Under the pieces are notes generated by a model. It was not told the DNA's origin. It did no database searches and saw only the letters and a program-made list of their open reading frames with translations. Positions 17,865 through 25,622 of a stretch of DNA of 32,033 bases are shown here, piece by piece. Numbering within the stretch: position 1 is the first letter of the stretch; each line of letters opens with the position of its first letter. The position numbers and the translations under genes were made by a program. Source of the stretch: Streptomyces sp. NBC_00341 (GTDB lineage Bacteria; Actinomycetota; Actinomycetes; Streptomycetales; Streptomycetaceae); the NCBI RefSeq assembly GCF_041435055.1, contig NZ_CP108004.1, positions 1-32,033 on the forward strand. Direction: 5' to 3'.

Positions 17865-19769
17865 TCAGACGGTGATCTCGGTCTGGCCGGGGATGGTGAC
17901 CGGGGCCGCCGTGGGCGCGGCGGTGAGGTCGGGGTCGGTGTCGGGGTAGCCCTGGGCGATGAGTTCCTGTGCGGCCTTGCGGTAGGTGGAGGCGGTGGAG
18001 GGGGACGCGCCGCCGAGTGCGGCGGCGATCTGCGCTCCGTCCGCAGCCGGGTTAGCGAGCAGCACGCGGGCTGCGACGCGGGTTTTGATCTGTACCGGGG
18101 TCAGGTCCGACAGCGCCTCGCTCTGCGCGGCCCGCGCCCGTGTTTCAGCGGCCAGCCGCGCCAATTCGGCGGCCTCCCGCTCGATTGCGGCGGCCCGCCG
18201 TCCGATCACTGCGGCCTCCTCCTGGTCGGCGGCGGCGGTCTTCGCAGCGCTGGCCGCGCGCGCCTGCTCCTGCATTTCCTGGGCCTTGCTCCGCTCCTGC
18301 GCAGCCTTGGCGTCCGCGATCCGGGCGGCCTCTTCGGCGGCCTTGCGTTCGTTTGCGGCGGTGGCGGCCTGTGCTGCGGCGGTCCGGCTCTTGGCTTCAG
18401 CGGTGCGCGCGGTCTCTTCCGCGGTCTCTTCCTGGGCGGTCCGGCGCTCCTCCTGCGTGGCGACCCGGCGGGCCGCCGCGAGGGTGGTCTGCGCCGCCAG
18501 TTCGGCGGCGGCGCCGGCCCCGTCCGCGGTGGCCTCGGCCGCGCGGGCCGCGCCGCTCGTCTCAGCGCGCAGTACCGCGAGCTCGCCCGCCAGGCGGGTC
18601 TCCTCCGCCTCGGCCGCCAGTACGGCCAGGCGCTCGGCGTGCTCGTCCTCACGGGCCTGGCGCTGCCGCTCCCGCTCGTCCTGGCGGGCCTGGAGCTCCC
18701 GTTCGCGCTGCTGCTCCTGGCGCTCCCGCTCCTTGCGGTCCTTACGGTCCGCCTCGGCCCGGTCCTGGTCCTCCTTGAGCTGCCGCTCCCGCTCCTGCAT
18801 CAGGGCCGGGAGGGCGCGCGCCTCGTCCACGGACACGCCGTAGCGTGCGAGGAGCCCCGGCATCCGGTCCAGGACACCCACCCGGTCTACGGCCAGGCCC
18901 GCCTCGATCTCCTCGCGATGCTTCAGCCAGATCTTGTAGACCGCCAGGTCACGGACGTGGGTCCGGGCCTCGGCATAGGTGGACGGCCAGGTCTTGGCGT
19001 GCCTGAAAATCTTCCACGTGGTCGGCAGGCGCAGCACCCAGTCGGCCACGGTCAGCCGGTCTCCGGTGTGGGCGCCGGCCTCCAGCTGGGCGGTCCGCAC
19101 GATCGCCCACCGCGCCGCCTCGGTCAGCAGCACATACGCGATGGGCATTCCGGCGTGGGCGAGCAGGCGGGCGGGGTGCTCGCCCAGAGCGTCCGTCAGC
19201 CCCGGCGAGCCGGGCGCCGATCCGGCGGCCGCGGCCATGTTCAGGGCGATCGTGACCGCGGTGATGGCGTGCGCCGCCATCCGCACCCACGGCCGCGCCA
19301 TCCCCTTCCACGCGAGCACCAGATCGATCGTGTAGAGGGCGATGATCAGCCCGTCCACCCCGACCGGAAACGCGTAGCTCTGCCAGTCCGTCCCGAACCC
19401 CCAGCCGACCGCCGCACTGCGCAGCGCCCCGTACGAGAGGGCGAAACCGATCGTCGCAGCGGCGAGTCCGGAGAGGACCGCGACGACGGCGAGCGGGATC
19501 ATCAGCTTGCGATGCCGCCCCGCCGGCCGCTGCTCCGTCTCCCCCACCGCAACGTCCGCCGTGACGTCAGGGCTGGGTGCTGAAGCGGTGGTGGCGTCCG
19601 CTGCAGTGACCGGCTTGGTCACCGAAACGGCCGCGCTGTACGTCGCAGCGGCCGGGCCTCCCGCCGAAACGGGGCTCTTCTCCATCGTGTTCGTCATCGG
19701 ATCCTGCATCCCGGCATCTTCTCCCGTCACCGGCATGGCCGGAGCGGGCGGGTACGTCGTCTGGGTCAC
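17865..19769 (-). CDS. DUF2637-type membrane protein with long coiled coil
   Basis: About 634 residues. Variable N-terminus, then a basic cap (RHRKLMIP) and four hydrophobic helices (about 110-235; FALSYGALRSAAVGWGF, then FPVGVDGLIIALYTIDLVLA), the pattern of DUF2637 proteins found in streptomycete conjugative elements (Spd-like). A very long Arg/Glu/Ala-rich coiled coil (about 340-560) and an HTH-like end (QIAAALGGASPSTASTYRKA) follow. DUF2637 proteins are linked to plasmid spreading between mycelial compartments. The GTG at 19769 is preferred (GGAGG 5 bases upstream). A strong hairpin (19807-19867) lies between it and the gene before it, so it may be partly uncoupled from the operon. Confidence 0.8.
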   Translation of the reverse strand: MTQTTYPPAPAMPVTGEDAGMQDPMTNTMEKSPVSAGGPAAATYSAAVSVTKPVTAADATTASAPSPDVTADVAVGETEQRPAGRHRKLMIPLAVVAVLSGLAAATIGFALSYGALRSAAVGWGFGTDWQSYAFPVGVDGLIIALYTIDLVLAWKGMARPWVRMAAHAITAVTIALNMAAAAGSAPGSPGLTDALGEHPARLLAHAGMPIAYVLLTEAARWAIVRTAQLEAGAHTGDRLTVADWVLRLPTTWKIFRHAKTWPSTYAEARTHVRDLAVYKIWLKHREEIEAGLAVDRVGVLDRMPGLLARYGVSVDEARALPALMQERERQLKEDQDRAEADRKDRKERERQEQQRERELQARQDERERQRQAREDEHAERLAVLAAEAEETRLAGELAVLRAETSGAARAAEATADGAGAAAELAAQTTLAAARRVATQEERRTAQEETAEETARTAEAKSRTAAAQAATAANERKAAEEAARIADAKAAQERSKAQEMQEQARAASAAKTAAADQEEAAVIGRRAAAIEREAAELARLAAETRARAAQSEALSDLTPVQIKTRVAARVLLANPAADGAQIAAALGGASPSTASTYRKAAQELIAQGYPDTDPDLTAAPTAAPVTIPGQTEITV

Positions 19770-19806
19770 GGGTGCCTCCACTGCATAGGACTGAAAGCGG
19801 GCGAGT

Positions 19807-19867
19807 GCCCCGGGCCGGAGTCGATCCGGCAGCATCACGCTCTCCGGCCATACGGCCGGCCCGGGGC
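19807..19867 (-). terminator. Intra-operon hairpin (possible attenuator)
   Basis: A 12-bp stem, GCCCCGGGCCGG with CCGGCCCGGGGC, enclosing smaller hairpins, between the stop of the 143-residue protein (19883) and the GTG at 19769. It could lower expression of the distal DUF2637 gene. Confidence 0.6.
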
Positions 19868-19882
19868 GATGGATGTGGTGGG

Positions 19883-20314
19883 TCAGGTGAGGTGGCGGCC
19901 TGCGGCGGCGACCAGGCCGTCGCAGGCGGTGATGGCGGCCTCGCGGCGTGCGGCGAGACCGGTGTCGTCGGGGGCGCCGCGGAGTGCGTACGCGGCCTTG
20001 GCGGCGGTCTGAGCCTGCGGGCCGACGGCGGGCAGGAGGAGCTGGACCGTCAGGAGCGGGCCGGTGACCGCGGAACGGGTGGTGTGGGACTCGGCACGGG
20101 CCGTACTCCAGTCCTCACCGCGCAGCCGCAGGTCCTCCCGCAGCCACATCGCGCGGCGGTGCGCGGCCAGTGCCTCGACCAGGGCGGTCACCGCGTCCAG
20201 GCCCGCTGCCCGGTCCGCGTCCCGGCGGGCGGTACGGGCGGCGCGTGCCTGGTAGCCGCTCGTCATCCCGACACCCGCGAGGGTGCCGACCACCGCGATC
20301 AGGGCCTGCCACAT
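19883..20314 (-). CDS. Small membrane-anchored plasmid protein (143 aa)
   Basis: One N-terminal membrane helix (WQALIAVVGTLAGVGMTSG), then a basic Arg/Ala stretch and a helical soluble part (LDAVTALVEALAAHRRAMWL, SHTTRSAVTGPL). This one-helix-plus-helical form is widespread in spread/kil regions of Streptomyces plasmids, where it is annotated variously. Precise function unknown. A 12-bp hairpin precedes it at 20345-20371. Confidence 0.65.
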   Translation of the reverse strand: MWQALIAVVGTLAGVGMTSGYQARAARTARRDADRAAGLDAVTALVEALAAHRRAMWLREDLRLRGEDWSTARAESHTTRSAVTGPLLTVQLLLPAVGPQAQTAAKAAYALRGAPDDTGLAARREAAITACDGLVAAAGRHLT

Positions 20315-20344
20315 AAGGGGATTCCTCTCTCAGAGCATTTCGGG

Positions 20345-20371
20345 GGGACCCGGGCCGGCGGCCCGGGTCCC
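20345..20371 (-). terminator. Hairpin upstream of 143-aa gene
   Basis: GGGACCCGGGCC and GGCCCGGGTCCC pair with a 3-base loop, between the tiny zinc-ribbon gene (stop 20384) and the ATG at 20314. Confidence 0.65.
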
Positions 20372-20383
20372 GTTGAGCGGGTG

Positions 20384-20494
20384 TCAGCCGCAGGACGGGC
20401 AGACCTGCGATCCGGTGTCCGAGCTGAACCACTGGGAGCACTTGGAGCACTGCCACTGATGAGCGAGCACAGCCAGAAGGCGTAGGAGCCTCAT
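20384..20494 (-). CDS. Tiny zinc-ribbon protein (36 aa)
   Basis: A short hydrophobic start (MRLLRLLAVLAHQW) is followed by CSKCSQWFSSDTGSQVCPSCG: two CxxC knuckles that would bind one zinc ion. The ATG overlaps the previous stop (ATGA). Function unknown; it is the last of a string of coupled tiny ORFs in the spread operon. Confidence 0.6.
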   Translation of the reverse strand: MRLLRLLAVLAHQWQCSKCSQWFSSDTGSQVCPSCG

Positions 20495-20583
20495 CGGGTC
20501 ACCCCCGGCTGGTGCCAGGCGCCACACCGGCCGCACACCCACTGGGGGCCGCTCTGGGTCATCGGGCGTCCGCAGCACGTCAT
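20491..20583 (-). CDS. Tiny Cys-rich protein (30 aa)
   Basis: Reads MTCCGRPMTQSGPQWVCGRC then GAWHQPGVTR. A CC pair and CGRC with a nearby His form a zinc-knuckle-like pattern. It starts on the last base of the upstream stop (TGATG) and ends overlapping the next ATG (ATGA), so it is coupled on both sides. Double coupling and the Cys pattern support it as a real gene. Confidence 0.55.
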   Translation of the reverse strand: MTCCGRPMTQSGPQWVCGRCGAWHQPGVTR

Positions 20584-20732
20584 CACTTGTCGCCCTTCGG
20601 AGTGCCGGGGACGGGCTTGGTGGCCTGGTCGGTGGTGTAGCCGCCGGTGCTGGCGGCGTAGTCGCGGACGTGCTGCGGCTCGGCCTCGGCTCGGCGGGGG
20701 TCACGTGCGGGCATCGTCTTGCGGAGTGCCAC
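20583..20732 (-). CDS. Small polar protein (49 aa)
   Basis: Begins VALRKTMPARDPRRAEAEPQ and ends TKPVPGTPKGDK; charged and probably disordered or a small helix. The GTG at 20732 has AGGAG 6 bases upstream. The stop overlaps the next ATG by one base. No family recognised. Confidence 0.55.
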   Translation of the reverse strand: MALRKTMPARDPRRAEAEPQHVRDYAASTGGYTTDQATKPVPGTPKGDK

Positions 20733-20884
20733 GATGGGCTCCTGTCTCTCTGTGGGACGGAGCGGGGCGACCGGTGTCTTGGCGGATGACGGTCGTCCCG
20801 CATTTTTTTGTGGGGTCGGGGGCTCGTGGCCTGTCCGGCTCCCCTCACCGCCCGTCTCACTCGGGCGGATCGGGCAACCGTCGG

Positions 20885-21040
20885 TCAGCTCTCCTCGAAC
20901 CGTGCGGTGGCGCAGGACGGGCAGAGCGTCACGTCCTCGTGCTCCTCATCCGGGTACAGCGCGGCGGTGAAGGGGTCCGGCATCGTCTCCACGGTCTTGT
21001 CACGCGTCCCGCAGGACTGGCAGGTCTTCTTCTTGGCCAT
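20885..21040 (-). CDS. Small zinc-ribbon protein (51 aa)
   Basis: MAKKKTCQSCGTRDKTVETM, then a Pro/acidic middle and VTLCPSCATARFEES. The two CxxC pairs form a zinc ribbon. The ATG at 21040 has GGAAG upstream. This small-ribbon type is frequent in actinobacterial plasmid and phage operons; its role is unknown. A CCGCCCG/CGGGCGG hairpin lies downstream near 20849-20873. Confidence 0.6.
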   Translation of the reverse strand: MAKKKTCQSCGTRDKTVETMPDPFTAALYPDEEHEDVTLCPSCATARFEES

Positions 21041-21086
21041 GGCGAGCTACTTCCGGTTGGCCCGCTCCCCCTTCTGGGGTCGGGCG

Positions 21087-21128
21087 GTAGGCGGGTAGGT
21101 AGGTGGTGGGTAGGCAGCGGTAGGTAGG
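21087..21128. repeat. Cluster of six GTAGG repeats
   Basis: GTAGG starts at 21087, 21095, 21099, 21110, 21120 and 21124, several overlapping as GTAGGTAGG. It lies in the spacer between two spread genes. A protein-binding cluster (for example a transfer locus) is possible; low complexity is the alternative. A few further GTAGG units occur inside the next gene near 22057-22072. Confidence 0.5.
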
Positions 21129-21154
21129 CGCTCTGACCTGCGACGACTACCGGG

Positions 21155-22204
21155 CTACCGGGTCCCCTGGGAGGGGGCCGGGGCCGGGCTCGGGGAGGGG
21201 CTGACAGCCACCCCGGACGAGGTGCCGGACGGGGCGGCGGAGCGGGCCCCGGCGGGGTGCTCAGCGGGGTGCTCGGGAGAGCCCGCGGCGGGGTGCTGGG
21301 AGGGCACCAGAGCCAGCCCCTCCCCGGCCCCGGCGGGGCCCCTCCCGCCGGGCCCCGCGGGGGCGGCCGGCAGGTGCTCCAGACGGACCCCCTCCCGGGT
21401 CCGCGCGGGACCCGCCGGGAAGGTGAGCTTGAAGCTGCTGACGGGGAGTCCCCAGTCGTCCTGGAGCGCGGCCTTGAGGTCGGGCTGCTCCCACCCCTGG
21501 AGCTCGGGTTCGGGCAGAAGGTCGGAGAGGTGCACACCGAGGTGTCGGGGATGCCGTCCGGCGACCCGGCGCACGACCGCCGCGATCTCCTCGACGGTCA
21601 GCCCCTCCGGCTCCTCGTCCTCGTCCTCGATGTCGTTCTCCAGGACGTCGCCCTGGAGAACAGGAGCGGCCGGGGCACCGGGCGGCCCGCCCCTGAAACG
21701 GGCGGCGGCTGCCTCCTTCGCGGCCGCCGCGATCTTCTCCTTGGCTTCCTTGAGCAGCCGGGCCTTCTCCGCGTCGCGCGCCTCCCGGGTCGCGGTGCGG
21801 ACCGCGACGGCGAGATCGGTGTGCTGACGGGCCACCAGGCACCACACCGCGACCGCCGGGGGGATCAGGTAGCCGGTGTAGGTGCCCCACTGCTCCAGCG
21901 CGGCGGTCCCGGCCGCGTAGCAGACGAACACGGTCCCGCCGGCCTTCATCGCGCTCTCGCTGTCCCACCCCTCACCGCGCAGCCACTCCCACCCGCGCCC
22001 CACCAGAACACCGGTCCCCTCTCCTACCCCGGTCAGCAGCACCCGCAGATTCCGGGGGGTAGGCAGGTAGGCGCGCAGGTCAAGACGCTCCCTACCCGCC
22101 GGGGCCGGGGCAGCGGCGGCGGTCTTCACCAGCCGGAGCCGGATGGGCTCGGCGTGCCCCTGCTCCTCGTCAGGCCGGACCTTGTACGCCTCCTGGCCGC
22201 TCAT
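21155..22204 (-). CDS. Spread-region membrane protein (349 aa)
   Basis: A polar N-terminus is followed by one or two membrane helices at about 85-125 (VFVCYAAGTAALEQWGTYTG, then LIPPAVAVWCLVARQ), a basic Ala/Lys coiled region (about 130-165), an acidic patch (DIEDEDEEPEG), a compact domain at about 200-270 (LTVEEIAAVVRRVAGRHPRH to LPVSSFKLTF), and a Pro/Ala-rich tail. No Walker motif is present, so it is not a TraB-type translocase. It starts on the last base of the previous stop (TGATG), so the two are coupled. The family resembles Spd-like proteins of Streptomyces plasmids; exact role unknown. Confidence 0.65.
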   Translation of the reverse strand: MSGQEAYKVRPDEEQGHAEPIRLRLVKTAAAAPAPAGRERLDLRAYLPTPRNLRVLLTGVGEGTGVLVGRGWEWLRGEGWDSESAMKAGGTVFVCYAAGTAALEQWGTYTGYLIPPAVAVWCLVARQHTDLAVAVRTATREARDAEKARLLKEAKEKIAAAAKEAAAARFRGGPPGAPAAPVLQGDVLENDIEDEDEEPEGLTVEEIAAVVRRVAGRHPRHLGVHLSDLLPEPELQGWEQPDLKAALQDDWGLPVSSFKLTFPAGPARTREGVRLEHLPAAPAGPGGRGPAGAGEGLALVPSQHPAAGSPEHPAEHPAGARSAAPSGTSSGVAVSPSPSPAPAPSQGTR

Positions 22205-22677
22205 CAGGAGACCCCCAGCGCACCGGCGGTGGTCAGGATCACGGACTCCGGCAGACCCCAGATGCCCCCGGCCTGCGCCCAGACCCCGGCCGCCACGATC
22301 CCGGTCAGCGCCGCGTACCCCGGCCGCATCTCCCGGAAGTACATGACCGCCGCGAAGAACAGGGACACCGCGCCCAGGCCGGCCGCCCCGAACGCGCCTC
22401 CGGTGAACACCGAGGAGAACGCGTCGGAGAAGTCACCGCCGTAGGTCCAGATCGATCCGGCGGCCATGTAGGCGGTACCGGCCGCAACGCCGACGACGGA
22501 CGCCTCCGTCCCGCTCAGCTTGCGGCGGACCTTGCCGCCCTTCTTCGGCTCCCTGATCCCCGCGACCAGTACGGCGGTCAGGCTGATCGCGAGACCGCCC
22601 GAACCGACCGAACCGAGGATTTTCCCGCCCTCGATGCCCGCCGCGAGGGTCTGCGCCGCCACCACATGCTCAAACAT
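22204..22677 (-). CDS. Polytopic membrane protein, Spd-like (157 aa)
   Basis: Four hydrophobic segments (about residues 25-42, 58-75, 92-112 and 122-145) with a basic loop (REPKKGGKVRRKL) after the first. Spd-type proteins of this size are typical of Streptomyces spread operons. The ATG at 22677 has AAAGGA upstream and the spacer before it is unusually AT-rich. The stop overlaps the next start. Confidence 0.65.
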   Translation of the reverse strand: MFEHVVAAQTLAAGIEGGKILGSVGSGGLAISLTAVLVAGIREPKKGGKVRRKLSGTEASVVGVAAGTAYMAAGSIWTYGGDFSDAFSSVFTGGAFGAAGLGAVSLFFAAVMYFREMRPGYAALTGIVAAGVWAQAGGIWGLPESVILTTAGALGVS

Positions 22678-22714
22678 TACAAATGTTCCTTTTCTCTAAG
22701 ATTTTGAGTGTTAG

Positions 22715-23674
22715 TCAGATTTGCGACGCGGGTGCATACAGGGCGAGCGCGGTAATCGCGGACATCAGCGGGATACGGGCCACCAACTCCAGCGCGGGAT
22801 GCCAGTGGCGGGTCCTGCGGTCCCAGACATGGGCCACGACCAGGCAGATCCCCCCGCCGAGGACCAAGGCGCCGCTGATCGACGTCATGCGCCCGCACTC
22901 ATCGATCCAGCCCCCCAGCAGCGGGACCAGACCGAGCCCGTACCCGGCCCCGGCCGCCCCCGCGTTGACCAGCAACCGACGCGTACCGGGCGACAGCGCG
23001 GGCTTCGGCGCCTCATCCCCCTCGGCGACCGGAGCGGGGGAGAGCGGGATACGGGGACGCGGGTAGTACGACGCGGCGGGGCGCAGCCACTTACCGGCCC
23101 GGCCGTGGACCTCCTCGACCGTCAGACGGGCGCCGCAGCGCCCGACCGCGCACACGTAGCCGACGAGCTTCCCGCTCTCGGAGCGCGCCTCCAGGCGCTG
23201 CTCGTGCTCGCACTCGGGGTCCGGCTCCGGATCCGTCGCGGGCAGCCGCTCATCGCAGTCCAGACACAGACGGGCCAGAGCCTCCCCGCCCTTCTCCTCC
23301 ATCAGCACCACCAGCCGCGCGTGCTCGCACGCCTGCGGCTGCTGCGGCTGCTGCGGCTCGGCCGTGCCGGCGCGCTCGGCACGGCGCGAGCCGGTCCGCT
23401 GCTGGTCCTTGTGCTGCTGGTCCGCCTGCCACCAGTACGGCAGACGCGGCACGGCGCTGACCTGAGCCCCCGCAACCGGAGGCACAGCGGCGACCTCGAC
23501 CGCACGCGGCTCCGGGGCCGGGGCCGGGGCCGCCGGCACTTCCACCACCGGCGAAGCCTGGGCGGTCTCGACCGGCTCCACCGGACCGGCAGGAGCAGGC
23601 ACCGGAACGGGTGCAGCAGCGGTCTCCAGGACGTCATCGATCGACGCGAGGAGATCGGCCACACTGTCACTCAT
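22715..23674 (-). CDS. Spread-region protein with Cys motifs and C-terminal membrane helices (319 aa)
   Basis: Acidic start (MSDSVADLLASIDDVLE), Pro/Ala-rich linker, a Cys/His-rich middle with paired motifs (CEH with CLDCDER; CEHE with CAVGRCGARL) suggesting one or two zinc sites (about 110-200), and three hydrophobic segments from about 235 to the end. It starts by ATGA overlap with the WhiB gene, so translation is coupled. This zinc-plus-membrane layout fits a Spd-like accessory of intramycelial spread, but the family is not named with confidence. Confidence 0.65.
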   Translation of the reverse strand: MSDSVADLLASIDDVLETAAAPVPVPAPAGPVEPVETAQASPVVEVPAAPAPAPEPRAVEVAAVPPVAGAQVSAVPRLPYWWQADQQHKDQQRTGSRRAERAGTAEPQQPQQPQACEHARLVVLMEEKGGEALARLCLDCDERLPATDPEPDPECEHEQRLEARSESGKLVGYVCAVGRCGARLTVEEVHGRAGKWLRPAASYYPRPRIPLSPAPVAEGDEAPKPALSPGTRRLLVNAGAAGAGYGLGLVPLLGGWIDECGRMTSISGALVLGGGICLVVAHVWDRRTRHWHPALELVARIPLMSAITALALYAPASQI

Positions 23675-23994
23675 CGCCCCGCCCCCGCCCGGTACGGGGC
23701 ACGCACGCCGTGCCGCTGGACGCGCAGCGCACGCCGGTCGGCCTGCCGCATCCCGCCCCGCACACCCACGACCTGATACGTCGTCGGGCACTCCTCCAGG
23801 TCCCGGTCCAGGCACCAGTCCCGCACCGGGCACCCGGCACACACCGCCAGCGCCACCCGCTCCGCCGGAGAAGGGCGGTGCGACGGGTCCGACGCCTCCG
23901 GGAAAAACAGCTCCGGGTCCAGGCCCTCACAGGCCGTGGCCTCCGCCGGACCGGCGCCCGCGCTGAGCTGACCCGCGCTCGTCGAGAGCGTCAC
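23671..23994 (-). CDS. WhiB-family iron-sulfur regulator
   Basis: A 107-residue WhiB-like protein. The four cluster cysteines are visible: ACEGLDPELFFP, then CAGCPVRDWC, the C-x29-ish-C-x2-C-x5-C layout binding a [4Fe-4S] cluster, followed by GVRGGMRQADRRAL in place of the usual GVWGG turn and a basic tail. WhiB proteins act with sigma factors and are often carried by actinobacterial plasmids and phages. The GTG at 23994 overlaps the upstream stop (GTGA) with a G-rich RBS, and the end overlaps the next ATG, so it lies inside the coupled spread operon and may tune transfer or development. Confidence 0.88.
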   Translation of the reverse strand: MTLSTSAGQLSAGAGPAEATACEGLDPELFFPEASDPSHRPSPAERVALAVCAGCPVRDWCLDRDLEECPTTYQVVGVRGGMRQADRRALRVQRHGVRAPYRAGAGR

Positions 23995-24317
23995 AGCGAC
24001 CCCCCGACCCGCGCCGACCCGTAACGGCCGATCGCCGCGATCATCAGGTGCCTGATCCGGATCTCGTCGCTGCCCTGCTCCGCACGGACACCGCGCTGCT
24101 CCGCACGCTGCGCGGCCACGGGGACGTACCCCGGCGGCAGCAGCGACGGCACCGCCGCCAACTCCTGCTCCACCCGCACCCACCGGCCGCCCCGCAACAC
24201 GAACCGGCCCTCAGGCTCCGGGCCCCGCGCGTCGTCCTCGCGCTCCTGGCGCTCAATCTCCTCAGCCAACCCCGCCCGTAATGCCCGGCGGGTCACCTGC
24301 TCTGCCACCATCAACAC
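23991..24317 (-). CDS. First gene of the spread operon, unknown (108 aa)
   Basis: Soluble and charged: VAEQVTRRALRAGLAEEIER, then a middle GRFVLRGGRWVRVEQELAAV and the end IRHLMIAAIGRYGSARVGG. No family recognised. The GTG at 24317 is preferred (GAGAGG 6 bases upstream); ATG 24311 and GTG 24359 are alternatives. It overlaps the WhiB gene start (GTGA). It is divergent from the GntR regulator and lies next to the operator cluster, so it should be under that control. Confidence 0.65.
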   Translation of the reverse strand: MLMVAEQVTRRALRAGLAEEIERQEREDDARGPEPEGRFVLRGGRWVRVEQELAAVPSLLPPGYVPVAAQRAEQRGVRAEQGSDEIRIRHLMIAAIGRYGSARVGGSL

Positions 24318-24409
24318 GTCGGTCCTCTCACCCAAGAGTTCGGACAGTGGCCCCGGCACATTTGGCGTTGCAGCGCCGTGTCGGGGCCGCGCTGTTCACC
24401 GAACAGCGC

Positions 24410-24523
24410 AAGGTACGAATCGATCTCCGGCAGGTAGTTCATGTACCTTGCCGACACCCAGAAGGTACATGGAGTACCGGGAGGGCGCAACCGTTGTACC
24501 TTGCTCGAACATTGATGTACCTT
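24410..24523. promoter_or_regulatory. GntR operator cluster (GTACCTT boxes)
   Basis: Five copies of AAGGTAC or its complement GTACCTT: 24410-24416, 24443-24449, 24462-24468, 24496-24502 and 24517-24523. Two of them form a 10-bp inverted repeat (CATGTACCTT with AAGGTACATG) spaced by 12 bases. The cluster fills the gap between the divergent spread operon and the GntR gene. KorA/TraR-type GntR repressors of Streptomyces plasmids bind such repeated sites to control themselves and the transfer genes. Confidence 0.75.
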
Positions 24524-24561
24524 CGAGAGGTAAGAGCCGATCCGACAAACCGGGAGTAGCC

Positions 24562-25299
24562 GTGGCATACAAGTCACCAGGGAAGGGGTACGCCGATGTG
24601 GCGGACCACTTCCGCGCGCGCATCAAGAGCGGAGAGCTCGCCCCCGGCGACACGCTTCCCTCGGTAGCCGAGATCCGGGATCAGTTCGACGTCGCAACCA
24701 AGACCGTGAGCCGCGCCCTGGGCGTACTCAAGAGCGAGGGACTGGTCACGTCGAGGGGTTCCCTCGGAACCGTCGTGGCCAAGTCCGCACTCGTCATCAC
24801 GGGATCCGACCGCCTGAATCGCATGGCCCAGAACGGCCTCCAGTACGCCCCCGGAGAGACCTCAACGGGACACCGCGTCATGCGAAGGTCGGTCCACGAC
24901 GCAGAGGTGTGCAAGGCGCTCGACCTGGAACCGGGCTCCGAGGTCGTCATCCGTATTCGCGTTTTCCAGCAGGATGGCCGTCCCACCTCGGTCGGCGTCT
25001 CCGTCTACCCGCCCCATACGGTCGCCGCAGTGCCCGAGCTGGCGGAGGACGTTCGCATGATTCGCCAATTCGACGAGCTCTACACAGAGCGCACCGGCCG
25101 CGAGGTTGTGAAGGGCCAAAGGACGGCACACGCCCGACAGGCATCACAGGATGAACTGAATTCCCTGGAAATCGATGCACCCTCTCACAGTGCCGTGGCC
25201 ATTCTAGTAACCGAAATTACGTTCCACGACGATGAACGCCCACTGGGATATTGGGAGGACATTTACACACCGGGATCCCGCGTACCGATTCCCGACTAA
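24562..25299 (+). CDS. GntR/HutC-family transfer regulator (KorSA/TraR-like)
   Basis: About 245 residues. N-terminal winged HTH (about 8-72: DVADHFRARIKSGELAPGDT, PSVAEIRDQFDVATKTVSRA, GLVTSRGSLGTVV) and a C-terminal UTRA-like ligand domain (EVVIRIRVFQQDGRPTSVGV to RPLGYWEDIYTP). The GTG at 24562 has GGGAG upstream and places the HTH at the usual distance; the frame runs back to 24448 through the operator boxes, which is unlikely to be translated. By analogy with KorA/KorSA/TraR it should repress the divergent spread operon and itself, limiting the kil effect of transfer genes. Confidence 0.85.
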   Translation: MAYKSPGKGYADVADHFRARIKSGELAPGDTLPSVAEIRDQFDVATKTVSRALGVLKSEGLVTSRGSLGTVVAKSALVITGSDRLNRMAQNGLQYAPGETSTGHRVMRRSVHDAEVCKALDLEPGSEVVIRIRVFQQDGRPTSVGVSVYPPHTVAAVPELAEDVRMIRQFDELYTERTGREVVKGQRTAHARQASQDELNSLEIDAPSHSAVAILVTEITFHDDERPLGYWEDIYTPGSRVPIPD

Positions 25300-25544
25300 T
25301 GGAGGCGAGACTGTCGAGGTTCGCGAACAGGGAAAAGTCCATTTCCTTAAAGGAAGTTCCCCTATTCCAGCTGCGTCGGGAGACCCGGCCCATTGGGCCA
25401 GTCGGCACCGGCATCAGGTAGTCATGGGCGAGCATGGACCCGCACAACACAACAGGCCCCGCACTAGGCGGGGCCTGGAGGGGCCGACCGGTGTTACCAG
25501 CACCGGGACCGGCCGAAGCACCTGAAGAGGAGGTGCGCTCGTCT
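25300..25544 (+). promoter_or_regulatory. Replication-gene leader with hairpins
   Basis: No gene called. A small palindrome TTTCCTTAAAGGAA near 25341-25355 follows gntR. A 9-bp hairpin (AGGCCCCGC/GCGGGGCCT, loop ACTAG) lies at 25454-25476, and a longer imperfect hairpin at 25482-25514 built on CCGGTG/CACCGG. These precede the mini-ORF coupled to the initiator gene and could set plasmid copy number by attenuation. Confidence 0.5.
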
Positions 25545-25622
25545 ATGAGCGTACGCGGAATCATGGACAGCAGGCCACAGGGCCTGACCAGTGCGGCGGC
25601 CAGGGCGGGGGCGGCCCGGTGA
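25545..25622 (+). CDS. Leader mini-ORF coupled to initiator (25 aa)
   Basis: Reads MSVRGIMDSRPQGLTSAAAR then AGAAR. AGGAGG lies 11 bases before the ATG. The TGA overlaps the GTG start of the initiator gene (GTGA), so ribosomes ending here would reinitiate on it. Such leader peptides control rep translation in several plasmids. A longer in-frame start at 25434 has no RBS. Confidence 0.5.
   Translation: MSVRGIMDSRPQGLTSAAARAGAAR

Noticed and set aside
24448..24561. Longer GntR start at 24448
   Set aside because: It would translate through the operator boxes; GTG 24562 has GGGAG and gives the normal N-terminus.
25434..25544. Upstream extension of the rep leader ORF
   Set aside because: It runs through a strong hairpin and lacks an RBS; the AGGAGG precedes the ATG at 25545.
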